The notes under the pieces were generated by a model, which was not told the DNA's origin, made no database searches, and was given only the letters and a program-made list of their open reading frames with translations. From the NCBI RefSeq assembly GCF_000473265.1, contig NZ_KI421511.1, positions 2,035,731-2,099,730 of the forward strand: a stretch of DNA of 64,000 nucleotides. Direction: 5' to 3'. Position 1 is the first letter of the stretch, and each line of letters opens with the position of its first letter. Origin of the DNA: Amycolatopsis thermoflava N1165 (GTDB lineage Bacteria; Actinomycetota; Actinomycetes; Mycobacteriales; Pseudonocardiaceae). The position numbers and the translations under genes were made by a program. Below are positions 1 to 7,362 of the stretch, piece by piece.

Positions 1-729
1 CCCGAGCGGTACAACTCCTTCCGCGCCCGCACCGTCGACGAGCTCGTCAAGGCGTTCAAGAAGGCGTGGAACAGCAACGAGGTCGGCGTCATCTGCCTGA
101 CCGGCGCCGGCGAGAAGGCGTTCTGCACCGGCGGCGACCAGAAGCAGCGCGCCGAGACCGGCGACTACGGCCCGTCGGACTCCGGGCTGTTCGAGATCGA
201 CGCCCTGCACCACGTCATCCGCGACGTGCCGAAGCCGGTCATCGCCGCGGTGAACGGCTTCGCGATCGGCGGCGGGCACGTGCTGCACGTGCTGTGCGAC
301 CTGACGATCGCCGCCGACACCGCGGTCTTCGGCCAGAACGGCCCACGCGTCGGCTCGTTCGACGCCGGGTTCGGCACCGGCTACCTCGCCCGCATCCTGG
401 GCGAGAAGCGGGCGCGCGAGGTCTGGTTCCTGTGCCGCCGCTACACCGCGGCCCAGATGGAGAACTGGGGCCTGGTCAACAAGGTCGTCCCCGCGGCCGA
501 CCTGCAGAACGAGGTGCGCGCCTGGGCCGACGAGATCCTGGCCCTGTCCCCCACCGCACTGAAGGTGCTCAAGCAGTCCTTCAACACCGACACCGAGCAG
601 TTCGCCAGCGTCGGGCAGATGGCCTACTCGCACCTGAAGATCTTCGGCGAGACCGCCGAGGCGCAGGAGGGCATCAAGGCGTTCAACGAGAAGCGCAGCC
701 CGGACTTCTCCGCCTTCCGCGGCAACTGA
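1..729 (+). CDS. badI: BadI-like 2-ketocyclohexanecarboxyl-CoA hydrolase, 5'-truncated by window edge
   Basis: The reading frame is open from base 1 to a TGA at 727-729; the start lies upstream of the window. It is a crotonase-fold protein of the MenB/BadI branch, recognisable by FCTGGDQ near residue 41, the oxyanion-hole stretch AIGGGHVL, GSFDAGFGTGYLARILGEKRA and a C-terminal KRSPDFSAF. BadI hydrolyses the ring of 2-ketocyclohexanecarboxyl-CoA to pimeloyl-CoA; MenB runs the reverse-type ring closure in menaquinone synthesis. IRDVPKPVIA and the GEKRAREVW block look closer to BadI than to MenB. An acyl-CoA dehydrogenase and a dienoyl-CoA-reductase-like SDR follow within 15 bases each, so a degradative role is more likely than menaquinone synthesis. 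The exact substrate is inferred. Confidence 0.75.
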   Translation, partial: PERYNSFRARTVDELVKAFKKAWNSNEVGVICLTGAGEKAFCTGGDQKQRAETGDYGPSDSGLFEIDALHHVIRDVPKPVIAAVNGFAIGGGHVLHVLCDLTIAADTAVFGQNGPRVGSFDAGFGTGYLARILGEKRAREVWFLCRRYTAAQMENWGLVNKVVPAADLQNEVRAWADEILALSPTALKVLKQSFNTDTEQFASVGQMAYSHLKIFGETAEAQEGIKAFNEKRSPDFSAFRGN

Positions 730-744
730 TAACGGCCGTTCACG

Positions 745-1881
745 ATGAAGTTCACCCCCGAACAGGATGAGTTCGCCGCCGCGGTGCGCGCGTTCTGCGA
801 CCGCGAGTGCCGGACACTCGCCCAGCGGGACGCGCTCACCGCGGGCGGCACCCTCGCCAACAGCCCGGAGATCCTGCGCAAGCTCGCCGCACACGGCTGG
901 CTCGGCGTGTCGATCCCGGAGGCCTACGGCGGAGCCGGGGCCGGCATGGTCGACGAGTGCCTGTTCCTCGAGGAGACCTCGCGGGGCCTGGCGCCGATCA
1001 CGGCCTACTCGACCGGGCTGACCGCCGCGCAGACCTACCTGCGTTACGGCACCGAAGAGCAGAAGAAGGACATCCTCGGCGGCATCTGCGCCGGCGAGAT
1101 CGAGGCGATCGCGCTGTCCGAACCCGGGGCGGGCTCCGACCTGGGCTCGGTGCGCATCAAGGCCACGCTCGACGGCGACCACTACGTGGTCAACGGCCAG
1201 AAGACGTGGACCTCGGCCGCGCACATCGCCAGGCACATCCTGCTGCTGGCCCGCACCGACCCGGGCGGGACCAAGCACCAGGGCCTGACGTTGCTGATCG
1301 TGCCCACGGACACCCCCGGCCTGGAGATCCGCGGGATCCAGACCATGGAACCGCACACGGTCAACGACCTGTTCTTCACCGACGTGCGGATCCCGGTCGC
1401 GAACGTGGTCGGCGAAGCGGGACAGGCGTGGAAGCACCTCATGCGCGGCCTGTCCGTCGAACGGCTCATCATCGCCACCATGTCGCTGGGCGCGGCGCAG
1501 CGGTCGCTGGACGACGTGCTGGCCTACGTCAAGGAGCGGGAGCAGTTCGGCCGCCCGATCGGCAGCTTCCAGGCCATCCGGCACCGCATCGCCGACCTGG
1601 CCACCGAAATCGCCTACGCCAAGGCGTTCGTCTACGACGTCGCCGCGCGGATCGACGCCGGCGAGGAGGACCAGCTGGCGCGGGAGGGCGCGATGGCGAA
1701 GCTCAAGTGCACCGAGATCGCCAAGCACACCGCGCTGGAGGCGATGCAGATGATGGGCGGCTACGGCTACGCCCGCGAATACGGCATGGAAGGCCAGGTG
1801 CGCAAGGCACTGGCCCCGCCCATCTACGGCGGCACCAACGAGATCCAGCGCGAGATCATCAGCAAGAGCCTCGGGCTGTAG
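745..1881 (+). CDS. acyl-CoA dehydrogenase (FadE-type)
   Basis: A 378-residue protein of normal length for a flavin-dependent acyl-CoA dehydrogenase, which makes an alpha,beta-enoyl-CoA and passes electrons to ETF. The helical N-terminal domain (about 1-115) is followed by the beta-domain signature LSEPGAGSDLGS (about 125-137) and a C-terminal four-helix domain with QFGRPIGSFQAI and QMMGGYGYAREYGMEGQ. The last motif reads IYGGTNEIQ, so the Glu found in medium-chain enzymes (YEGT) is Gly here and the base must lie elsewhere, as in the isovaleryl/long-chain types. The ATG lies 15 bases after the preceding hydrolase stop, so the two are probably co-transcribed. Substrate unknown; context suggests a ring or branched acyl-CoA. 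Confidence 0.92.
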   Translation: MKFTPEQDEFAAAVRAFCDRECRTLAQRDALTAGGTLANSPEILRKLAAHGWLGVSIPEAYGGAGAGMVDECLFLEETSRGLAPITAYSTGLTAAQTYLRYGTEEQKKDILGGICAGEIEAIALSEPGAGSDLGSVRIKATLDGDHYVVNGQKTWTSAAHIARHILLLARTDPGGTKHQGLTLLIVPTDTPGLEIRGIQTMEPHTVNDLFFTDVRIPVANVVGEAGQAWKHLMRGLSVERLIIATMSLGAAQRSLDDVLAYVKEREQFGRPIGSFQAIRHRIADLATEIAYAKAFVYDVAARIDAGEEDQLAREGAMAKLKCTEIAKHTALEAMQMMGGYGYAREYGMEGQVRKALAPPIYGGTNEIQREIISKSLGL

Positions 1882-1893
1882 AGAGGGACACGC

Positions 1894-2793
1894 ATGGCAT
1901 CGACGAGGAAGTCCGTGTTCGCCCCCGACCTGCTGGCGGGCAAGCGGATCCTGATCACCGGCGGCGGCACCGGCCTCGGCCGCGGCGTGGCCCGGCACCT
2001 GGCCGACCACGGCGCGCAGGTGCACCTGTGGGGCAGGCGGGAAGCGGTGCTGGCCGAAGCCGCCGCGGAAGCGGGCAAGCCGGGCACGGTGCACTACCAG
2101 ACCGTAGACGTCCGCAAGGCCGAGCTGGTCGACGCGGCGATGGACGAGATCTGGGCGTCGCACGGGCCCCTGACCGGGGTGATCAACAACGCCGCGGCCA
2201 ACTTCATCGCGCCGACGAAGACGCTGAGCGCCCGCGGGTTCGAGGCGGTCAGCTCGACGGTGATGAACGGGTCGTTCAACACCACCCACGCCGCCGGCCG
2301 CCGCTGGATCGAGCAGGGCCTGCCGGGCGTGGTGCTGTCCACGCTGACGACGTGGGTGTGGAGCGGGTCGGCGTTCGTGGTGCCCTCGGCGATGGCCAAG
2401 GCCGCGGTGCACGCGATGACGATGTCACTGGCCGTCGAGTGGGCCAGGTACGGGATCCGGCTCAACGCACTGGCCCCCGGCCCGATCCCGACGGACTACG
2501 CGTGGGAGATGCTCAACCCGACCGACAAGAGCGCAGTGGGCGCGACCCAGGCCGACCAGGTGCCGATGGGCCGCATGGGCACGGTCGAGGAGCTGGCGAA
2601 CCTGACGATCTTCCTGCTCTCCGACGCCTGCGACTACCTGACCGGCGAGACGATCGCGATGGACGGCGGGCAACGGCTCGCCGGGCCGGGCACGTTCGCC
2701 GGCCTCACGTCGCTGTCCGATGAGGACTGGGCCGAGATCCGCGCGAAGAGCCAGGCCGCGAGCGCGGCGGCGAAGGCGCAGCGCAACGTCTGA
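1894..2793 (+). CDS. SDR resembling 2,4-dienoyl-CoA reductase
   Basis: A 299-residue short-chain dehydrogenase with the NADP-binding TGGGTGLG motif (about 22-29) and NNAAANF in place of the usual NNAG. At the classical Tyr position the sequence is VVPSAMAKAAV, so Ser replaces Tyr four residues before Lys. This is the arrangement of mitochondrial/peroxisomal 2,4-dienoyl-CoA reductases, where Ser210/Lys214 (human DECR1) work with an upstream Tyr199. Here the TTIY-type Tyr is replaced (TTWVWSGS), which is odd. A 30-residue Ala/Lys-rich tail follows the conserved DGGQ end. It is the last gene of the plus-strand operon, 12 bases after the acyl-CoA dehydrogenase, with a hairpin terminator just downstream. 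It probably reduces a dienoyl-CoA intermediate made by its neighbours. Confidence 0.82.
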   Translation: MASTRKSVFAPDLLAGKRILITGGGTGLGRGVARHLADHGAQVHLWGRREAVLAEAAAEAGKPGTVHYQTVDVRKAELVDAAMDEIWASHGPLTGVINNAAANFIAPTKTLSARGFEAVSSTVMNGSFNTTHAAGRRWIEQGLPGVVLSTLTTWVWSGSAFVVPSAMAKAAVHAMTMSLAVEWARYGIRLNALAPGPIPTDYAWEMLNPTDKSAVGATQADQVPMGRMGTVEELANLTIFLLSDACDYLTGETIAMDGGQRLAGPGTFAGLTSLSDEDWAEIRAKSQAASAAAKAQRNV

Positions 2794-2801
2794 GCGCACA
2801 A

Positions 2802-2836
2802 GGGAAGGGGCCGCCTCGGCGGGTGGCCTCTTCCCC
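2802..2836 (+). terminator. intrinsic hairpin terminator after SDR gene
   Basis: GGGAAGGGGCC and GGCCTCTTCCC form a stem of about 12 pairs with G-T wobbles around a short loop, starting 8 bases after the SDR stop codon. It would close the plus-strand operon of 1-2793. There is no strong U tract, as is common in actinomycetes. Confidence 0.6.
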
Positions 2837-2936
2837 GTGCGTCACCGTCCGCAGACATAACCGCCACTCGGATCGGGGGCCGCAGTCACCGACGACAGGG
2901 AACCGCCAAGCGCGCGGCCGTGATCGCGCGCCCTGC

Positions 2937-3784
2937 GGAGCAGCACGCGGGTCGCCTGGCCGTAGCCCTCCGGGCGAGTCGCGAGGTTGCTCGCGTGGTA
3001 GCTCAACGACTCCGGCGGGCATCACAATGGAGTCGATCGCCTGCAGCTCCTGGTACATCGGCAGCCGCACTTCGGTCAGCTCGGCCCCGGCGTCCACGAG
3101 CAGAGCCAGCATCGCGGTGAACCGCTGCCGCAGCGCCGGATCGGCGGAGGGCGCGAACCGGTCGAGGTCGTCGAATCCCACGCGCACACCCGTCAGATCA
3201 CCGGTGAGAGCGCCGAGATAGTCCAGCGGACGCGCGTGGTCGAGCGTGTCGCTCAGCGGCACCACGCCCGCCTTCGGCACCCGCCCGAAGGCCGGTTTCA
3301 GACCGGTGACGCCGTGTGAACCCGGCGGGCATCGGGATGCTGCCCGGGGTGTCCGTGCCGAGTGCGCCGAGCACCATGCCCGAGGTCACGCCGCCGCCGC
3401 ACCCCGAGCTGGGCCCGCCTAGTGCTCGGGGTTCCAGGCGTTGCGGGGCAACGGGAACGGCTTGGCCACATCCGGCACGCCGCGGGTGAACTCCATCGTG
3501 GTGAGCCTGCCGAGCACCGTCCCGCCCGCGCGGGTGAGGCGCGCGACCGCCGGGGCGTCACCGGCCGCCCAGCCCGGATCGAGGACCAGGCTCTGCGCGG
3601 TCGTCGGTGTCCCGTCGCAGCGGCGAGACGGGCGTCGGCCTGGCGCGCTGCGGCCCGGGCGTAGGAACACCCCCGACGTCGCGTCGACGGCGTCCGCGCG
3701 GGCGACCGCCTCTTCGGACGGCGGCGGGCCCGACACCCGTCCGGCCCGCAGGTCCGCGGTGGCGGACATGATCGTCCGCGTCAC
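2937..3784 (-). pseudogene. decayed amidase (amidase-signature family)
   Basis: The intact beginning (GTG at 3784, overlapping the stop of the kinase gene) reads as an amidase N-terminus with LTRAGGTVLGRLTTMEF and DVAKPFPLPRNAWNPEH, then hits a stop near 3419. Amidase homology continues in other frames: SGMVLGALGTDTPGSIPMPAGF (about 3320-3380), then PKAGVVPLSDTLDHA, VDAGAELTEVRLPMYQELQAIDSIVMP and scraps down to about 2937. The Ser/Gly-rich catalytic stretch expected after NPEH is disrupted, and TGGS has become TPGS, so the Ser-Ser-Lys triad is lost. Several frameshifts and deletions mark an old pseudogene at the 3' end of the long minus-strand operon that begins at 14026. Coordinates are approximate. 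Confidence 0.75.
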
Positions 3785-4797
3785 GACGCCACCTGCTCCG
3801 CCGCTGTCAGGAAAGACTTCACCATCCCGGCGTCGGCGTAGTACTCGTCGCCCACGCCTTGCACCGCGCGGCGGCGGCCGTACTCGTAGAGCACCGCGAG
3901 CTTCCACAACGCCAGCGCGGTGTACCAGTCCAGGGTGGACAGATCCCGCCCGGTCGCCGCCGCGTACCGCTCGGCCAGCTGCTCCCGCGTCGGATAGCCG
4001 TCCTCCAGCACCGCCACCCCCAGGTCCTCCGTCGGTGTGCGGGGCTGCCCGGCCACCGGCCAGGACGCGAGGAAGTAGCCGACGTCGAAGAGCGGATCGC
4101 CGAGGGTGGCCAGCTCCCAGTCGAGCACGGCGAGGATCCGGCCCGGCGGGTCCGGCGCCACGATCACATTGCCCAGGCGGTAGTCGTTGTGCACGATCGT
4201 CGCGCCCGCCTCCGGCGGCACGTGCGCGGCGAGCCACGCGTCGATCCCGGCGAACTCGGCCGGCGGCTTGCCGTCGGCGTCCGCGATCAACCTGCCCATG
4301 CGGCGGAAGTGGCGCGCGTTGAACCCCTCCGGCCGTCCCAGGTCGGCCAGGCCGCGCGCCCGCCAGTCCACCGCGTGCAGCGCGGCGAGCGTGTCCACCA
4401 GGGATTCCCCGATGCGGCGCCGGTCCGCAGGCGTGCTCAGCGCTTCCGGGGTCCGCTCGGTGATCACCGGGCCCTCGACGTAGCTCATCACGTAGAACGG
4501 CACGTCGATCACCTCCCCCGCCTGACCGACCGCGAGCACGTCGGCCACCGGCACGTCCGTCCCCGCCAGCGCCCCGATGAGCTTCGCCTCGCGCAGCATG
4601 TCGTGCGCGCCCGGCGGGATCGGCGGGGGCGGCGGCCGCCGCACGACCACCCGCCGCTGCCCGTCGCTCACCAGGAACGTCAGGTTGGAGTGCCCGTCAC
4701 CGATCCGCCGGGTCGTGACGGGGCCGGCGCAGATCTCGCGCGCGGCGAGGAACCGCGCCAGCCCGTCCCGCTGTTCGTCGTTCCAGTCCCAGCTCAT
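3781..4797 (-). CDS. APH-fold kinase (ACAD10/LvaA-like phosphotransferase)
   Basis: A 338-residue aminoglycoside-phosphotransferase-fold protein. The Brenner-type catalytic loop HNDYRLGN lies near residue 204 and the metal-binding DWE (LDWELATLGDPLFD) near 226; an N-terminal lobe has VVVRRPPPPP. Family members associated with acyl-CoA dehydrogenases (ACAD10/11, LvaA) phosphorylate 4-hydroxyacyl groups so that phosphate can be eliminated. Its place in an acyl-CoA catabolic operon fits that better than antibiotic resistance. The ATG overlaps the stop of the upstream gene by 4 bases (ATGA), and its own stop overlaps the GTG of the dead amidase. A second paralogue is at 34979-35971. The substrate is inferred. 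Confidence 0.8.
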   Translation of the reverse strand: MSWDWNDEQRDGLARFLAAREICAGPVTTRRIGDGHSNLTFLVSDGQRRVVVRRPPPPPIPPGAHDMLREAKLIGALAGTDVPVADVLAVGQAGEVIDVPFYVMSYVEGPVITERTPEALSTPADRRRIGESLVDTLAALHAVDWRARGLADLGRPEGFNARHFRRMGRLIADADGKPPAEFAGIDAWLAAHVPPEAGATIVHNDYRLGNVIVAPDPPGRILAVLDWELATLGDPLFDVGYFLASWPVAGQPRTPTEDLGVAVLEDGYPTREQLAERYAAATGRDLSTLDWYTALALWKLAVLYEYGRRRAVQGVGDEYYADAGMVKSFLTAAEQVAS

Positions 4798-5726
4798 CGA
4801 CCGCTCTCGATCAGGTGCTGCAGGTACTGCCCCGGCCAGTGCGTCTCGAACTGCCCGGCGCCCTCCTCGCCGTCGATCGTGACCCGGCAAGCGGCCTCGG
4901 TGATCACCGTGCCCATCGGGTCCTTCGTGGGCAGCTTGACCGCGCCGAAGGACTCCATGACCAGCCTGGTCGTCTCGCCGGTGATGTCCACGACGTCGGC
5001 CTCCAGCCGCGTCTGCACCATGCCGTCGTCGTAGTCGGCCTTGTGCTTGATGTGCGACACCGGGATCGTCACGCCGTCCTTGACGACGTACCCGGCGAAG
5101 CCCCACTCGCCACGCGCGATCCAGATCCAGCCGTTGACCACCCGGCCGGATTCGGTGTAGGCGATGAACCACTTCCAGTGGTGCGGCACGCCCCAGTTCC
5201 GCACTCCCCACGAGTGGTCCCGGTGGCCCTTGCGATCCCACGCGATCCACCTGCCGCCGACCTCCAGGAAGCCGGTGACGTGGCCGGTCTGCTCGAGCCG
5301 GTTCGCCGCGAACCACGACGGCAGGCCGTCCGGGTTGCTCTTGTAGCTGAACGCGTCGTGCAGCGCGGTGAAATCGAACTGCAGGCTCACCTCGTCGCTG
5401 GAGTAGCTCACCTGCGCGGTGCGGCGAAGCTCCGGCTGCTTGACGGTGAGGCCCTCGAACTCGAAGTTGTCGAGGTCCATGTCGTCGCCGACGGTGCCCT
5501 GAGCCAGTTTCAGCGCGACCGGCTCGGTTCCCGGGCCCCACACCGACACGTTGTAGCCGGTCTTGCCGCGGTCGGTCAGGTACAGGTAGACCTGCATGCC
5601 CAGCTGCTCGTCGGGCATGACCGTCTCCCAGAACAGGCTGTCCCGCATCCGGCCGCCCGGCTCGGGCCAGTGCCGCAGGTCGTCGTCGGGCCCGAACCCG
5701 GGGTCGATGTCTCCCAGCGTCGTCAT
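4794..5726 (-). CDS. CrtC-like/DUF7064-type lipocalin-fold protein
   Basis: A 310-residue protein rich in beta-strand patterns and aromatic residues, with the motif HRDHSWGVRNWG near residue 170 and WKWFIAY shortly after. These resemble hydroxyneurosporene-synthase (CrtC)-like and DUF7064/7065 proteins, which recur in actinobacterial lipid, terpenoid and steroid degradation clusters. No signal peptide or membrane segment is visible. CrtC relatives hydrate or bind hydrophobic polyenes; a hydratase or a carrier for the hydrophobic substrate of this pathway is possible, but the function is not established. It starts 3 bases after the upstream enoyl-CoA hydratase stop and overlaps the kinase gene by 4 bases. 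Confidence 0.65.
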   Translation of the reverse strand: MTTLGDIDPGFGPDDDLRHWPEPGGRMRDSLFWETVMPDEQLGMQVYLYLTDRGKTGYNVSVWGPGTEPVALKLAQGTVGDDMDLDNFEFEGLTVKQPELRRTAQVSYSSDEVSLQFDFTALHDAFSYKSNPDGLPSWFAANRLEQTGHVTGFLEVGGRWIAWDRKGHRDHSWGVRNWGVPHHWKWFIAYTESGRVVNGWIWIARGEWGFAGYVVKDGVTIPVSHIKHKADYDDGMVQTRLEADVVDITGETTRLVMESFGAVKLPTKDPMGTVITEAACRVTIDGEEGAGQFETHWPGQYLQHLIESGR

Positions 5727-5729
5727 CGT

Positions 5730-6545
5730 CTACCTTCCTGTGAACTGCGGCGCGCGCTTGTCCTTGAACGCCGCGAGCGCCTCGGTCATGTCGTCGCAGC
5801 GGGTCAGCAGCGCCTGCCCGCGGTTCTCCAGCTCCAGCGCCGCGCCGTAGGAGGCGACCTCCTGGTTGCGCTGCAATGCCCGCTTGGACATCCGCACCCC
5901 GCCCGGCGAGTTCCCGGCGATCTGCCGGGCGGTCGCCAGGGCCTCGTCCAGCAGGCTCTCCGACGGCACGACCCGGTTCACCAGCCCGATCCGCTCCGCC
6001 TCCTCGGCGGCGACGACCCGTGCCGTGTACGCGATCTCGGCGGCGCGGCCAGGGCCGACCAGCCGGGTCAGCTGCCAGGAGGTGCCCAGCTCTCCCGCCG
6101 ACAGGCCCACCTTGACGAACGCCGCGCTGAACTTCGCGGTCGGCGCGGCGAGCCGGATGTCGGCCGCCAGAGCCAGGGCCATGCCGCCGCCCACCGCGGC
6201 GCCGTGCACCGCCGCGATCACCGGGAACGGCAGCGCGCGGATCGCGGCCAGCCCGCCGGTGGCCAGCTCCTGGAAGTGCAGGAACTCGCGCACCCCCATT
6301 CGGGTGATCACGTCGATCTCGTCCAGGTCGAAGCCGGCGCAGAAGGCCCGCTCCCCCGCACCGGTCACGATCAGCGCCCGGGCCTTGCTGTCCCGCATGG
6401 CGCGGGCGGCGGCGAGGAACTCGCCGAACATCGCCACGGTCTGGGAGTTCATCCGGTCCGGCCGGTCGATGCGCAGCAGCAGGACCCCGTCCTCGGGTTC
6501 CTCGATCCGCAGTGTCGTCAGCTCCGGCACTTCGAAGTCGATCAT
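5730..6545 (-). CDS. enoyl-CoA hydratase/isomerase family protein
   Basis: A 271-residue crotonase-fold protein with AFCAGFDLDE (oxyanion-hole strand near 68-77) and AVHGAAVGGGMALALAADIRLA. The two Glu residues of classical crotonase (GGGxELA and PEI) are missing: here GGGMALA and SAAFVKVG. An acidic residue occurs instead in GLSAGELGTSW, roughly where PaaG-type isomerases carry their catalytic Asp. An isomerase or another crotonase-fold activity is therefore more likely than plain hydration. The gene is a tandem paralogue of 6556-7362, sharing the LENRGQALLTR and KRAPxFTGR C-terminus, and arose by local duplication. It lies in the 14026-to-2937 operon, 10 bases downstream of its paralogue. 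Confidence 0.85.
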   Translation of the reverse strand: MIDFEVPELTTLRIEEPEDGVLLLRIDRPDRMNSQTVAMFGEFLAAARAMRDSKARALIVTGAGERAFCAGFDLDEIDVITRMGVREFLHFQELATGGLAAIRALPFPVIAAVHGAAVGGGMALALAADIRLAAPTAKFSAAFVKVGLSAGELGTSWQLTRLVGPGRAAEIAYTARVVAAEEAERIGLVNRVVPSESLLDEALATARQIAGNSPGGVRMSKRALQRNQEVASYGAALELENRGQALLTRCDDMTEALAAFKDKRAPQFTGR

Positions 6546-6555
6546 GTCGGTCCCC

Positions 6556-7362
6556 TCACCGGCCGGTGAACTTCGGCGCGCGCTTTTCCTTGAAGGCGGC
6601 CAGCGCCTCGGGCATGTCGGAGCCGCGGGTCAGCAGCGCCTGACCCCGGTTCTCCAGCTCCAGGGCCGCGGCGTAGGAGGTGACCTCCATGTTCGCCTGC
6701 AGCGCCCGCTTGGACAGCTGCACCCCGCCCGGCGAATTCGCGCAGATCAGCGACGCCATCGCGAGCGCCTCCGCCAGCAGCCGTTCGCCCGGCACGACCT
6801 TGTTCACCAGCCCGGTCCGCTCGGCCTCCTCGGCGAACACGAACCGCCCGGTGTAGGCGATCTCCGAGGCGAGCGCGGGGCCGACGATCCGCGGCAGCAG
6901 CCAGGACGCTCCGAGGTCGCCCGCGGACAGTCCGATGCGGACGAAGGCGGCGTTGAACTTGGCGTTCTCCGCGGCGATCCGGATGTCGGCGGCCAACGCG
7001 AGCGACAGCCCACCGCCGGCCGCGGCACCGTTGACCGCGGCGATCACCGGGATCCGCAGCGCCCTCAGCGCCGCCAGCCCGCGTGCCGCGTGCTCCTGCC
7101 TCTCCAGCATCTCCAGTGCGGTCAGGCCGGGCAGCTCGTCGGCGTCGTCCAGGTCGTAGCCGGCGCAGAACGCCTTGCCCGCGCCGGTCAGGACCAGCAC
7201 CCGTGCCGCGTCGTCGTCGTTCAGCGCGAACGCCAGCTCCTCGAACTCCGCGAACATCCGCACCGTCATCGAGTTCAGGCTGTCCGGCCGGTTCAGCGTC
7301 GCCACCACGACACCCTCGACCGGCTCGGTCAGCTCGATCGTCTCGAGTTTCAGATCCACCAT
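6556..7362 (-). CDS. enoyl-CoA hydratase/isomerase family protein (tandem paralogue)
   Basis: A 268-residue crotonase-fold protein with AFCAGYDLDD, AAGGGLSLALAADIRIA, and GLSAGDLGASWLLPRIVG. As in its neighbour, both crotonase Glu positions are substituted, while an Asp sits in the SAGDLG loop, resembling the catalytic Asp region of PaaG-type delta-isomerases. The ATG at 7362 overlaps the stop of the LLM oxidoreductase by one base (TGATG), implying translational coupling. The close pair 5730-6545/6556-7362 suggests either consecutive steps on related intermediates or two substrate ranges. Exact reaction unknown. Confidence 0.85.
   Translation of the reverse strand: MVDLKLETIELTEPVEGVVVATLNRPDSLNSMTVRMFAEFEELAFALNDDDAARVLVLTGAGKAFCAGYDLDDADELPGLTALEMLERQEHAARGLAALRALRIPVIAAVNGAAAGGGLSLALAADIRIAAENAKFNAAFVRIGLSAGDLGASWLLPRIVGPALASEIAYTGRFVFAEEAERTGLVNKVVPGERLLAEALAMASLICANSPGGVQLSKRALQANMEVTSYAAALELENRGQALLTRGSDMPEALAAFKEKRAPKFTGR

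Noticed and set aside
807..2723. A 638-codon plus-strand frame overlapping the acyl-CoA dehydrogenase and SDR
   Set aside because: Arg/Gly-rich low-complexity translation in the +1 shadow of two clear enzymes.
3781..4797. Aminoglycoside resistance gene
   Set aside because: Only the APH fold supports it; the gene is buried in an acyl-CoA catabolic operon and resembles ACAD-associated kinases.
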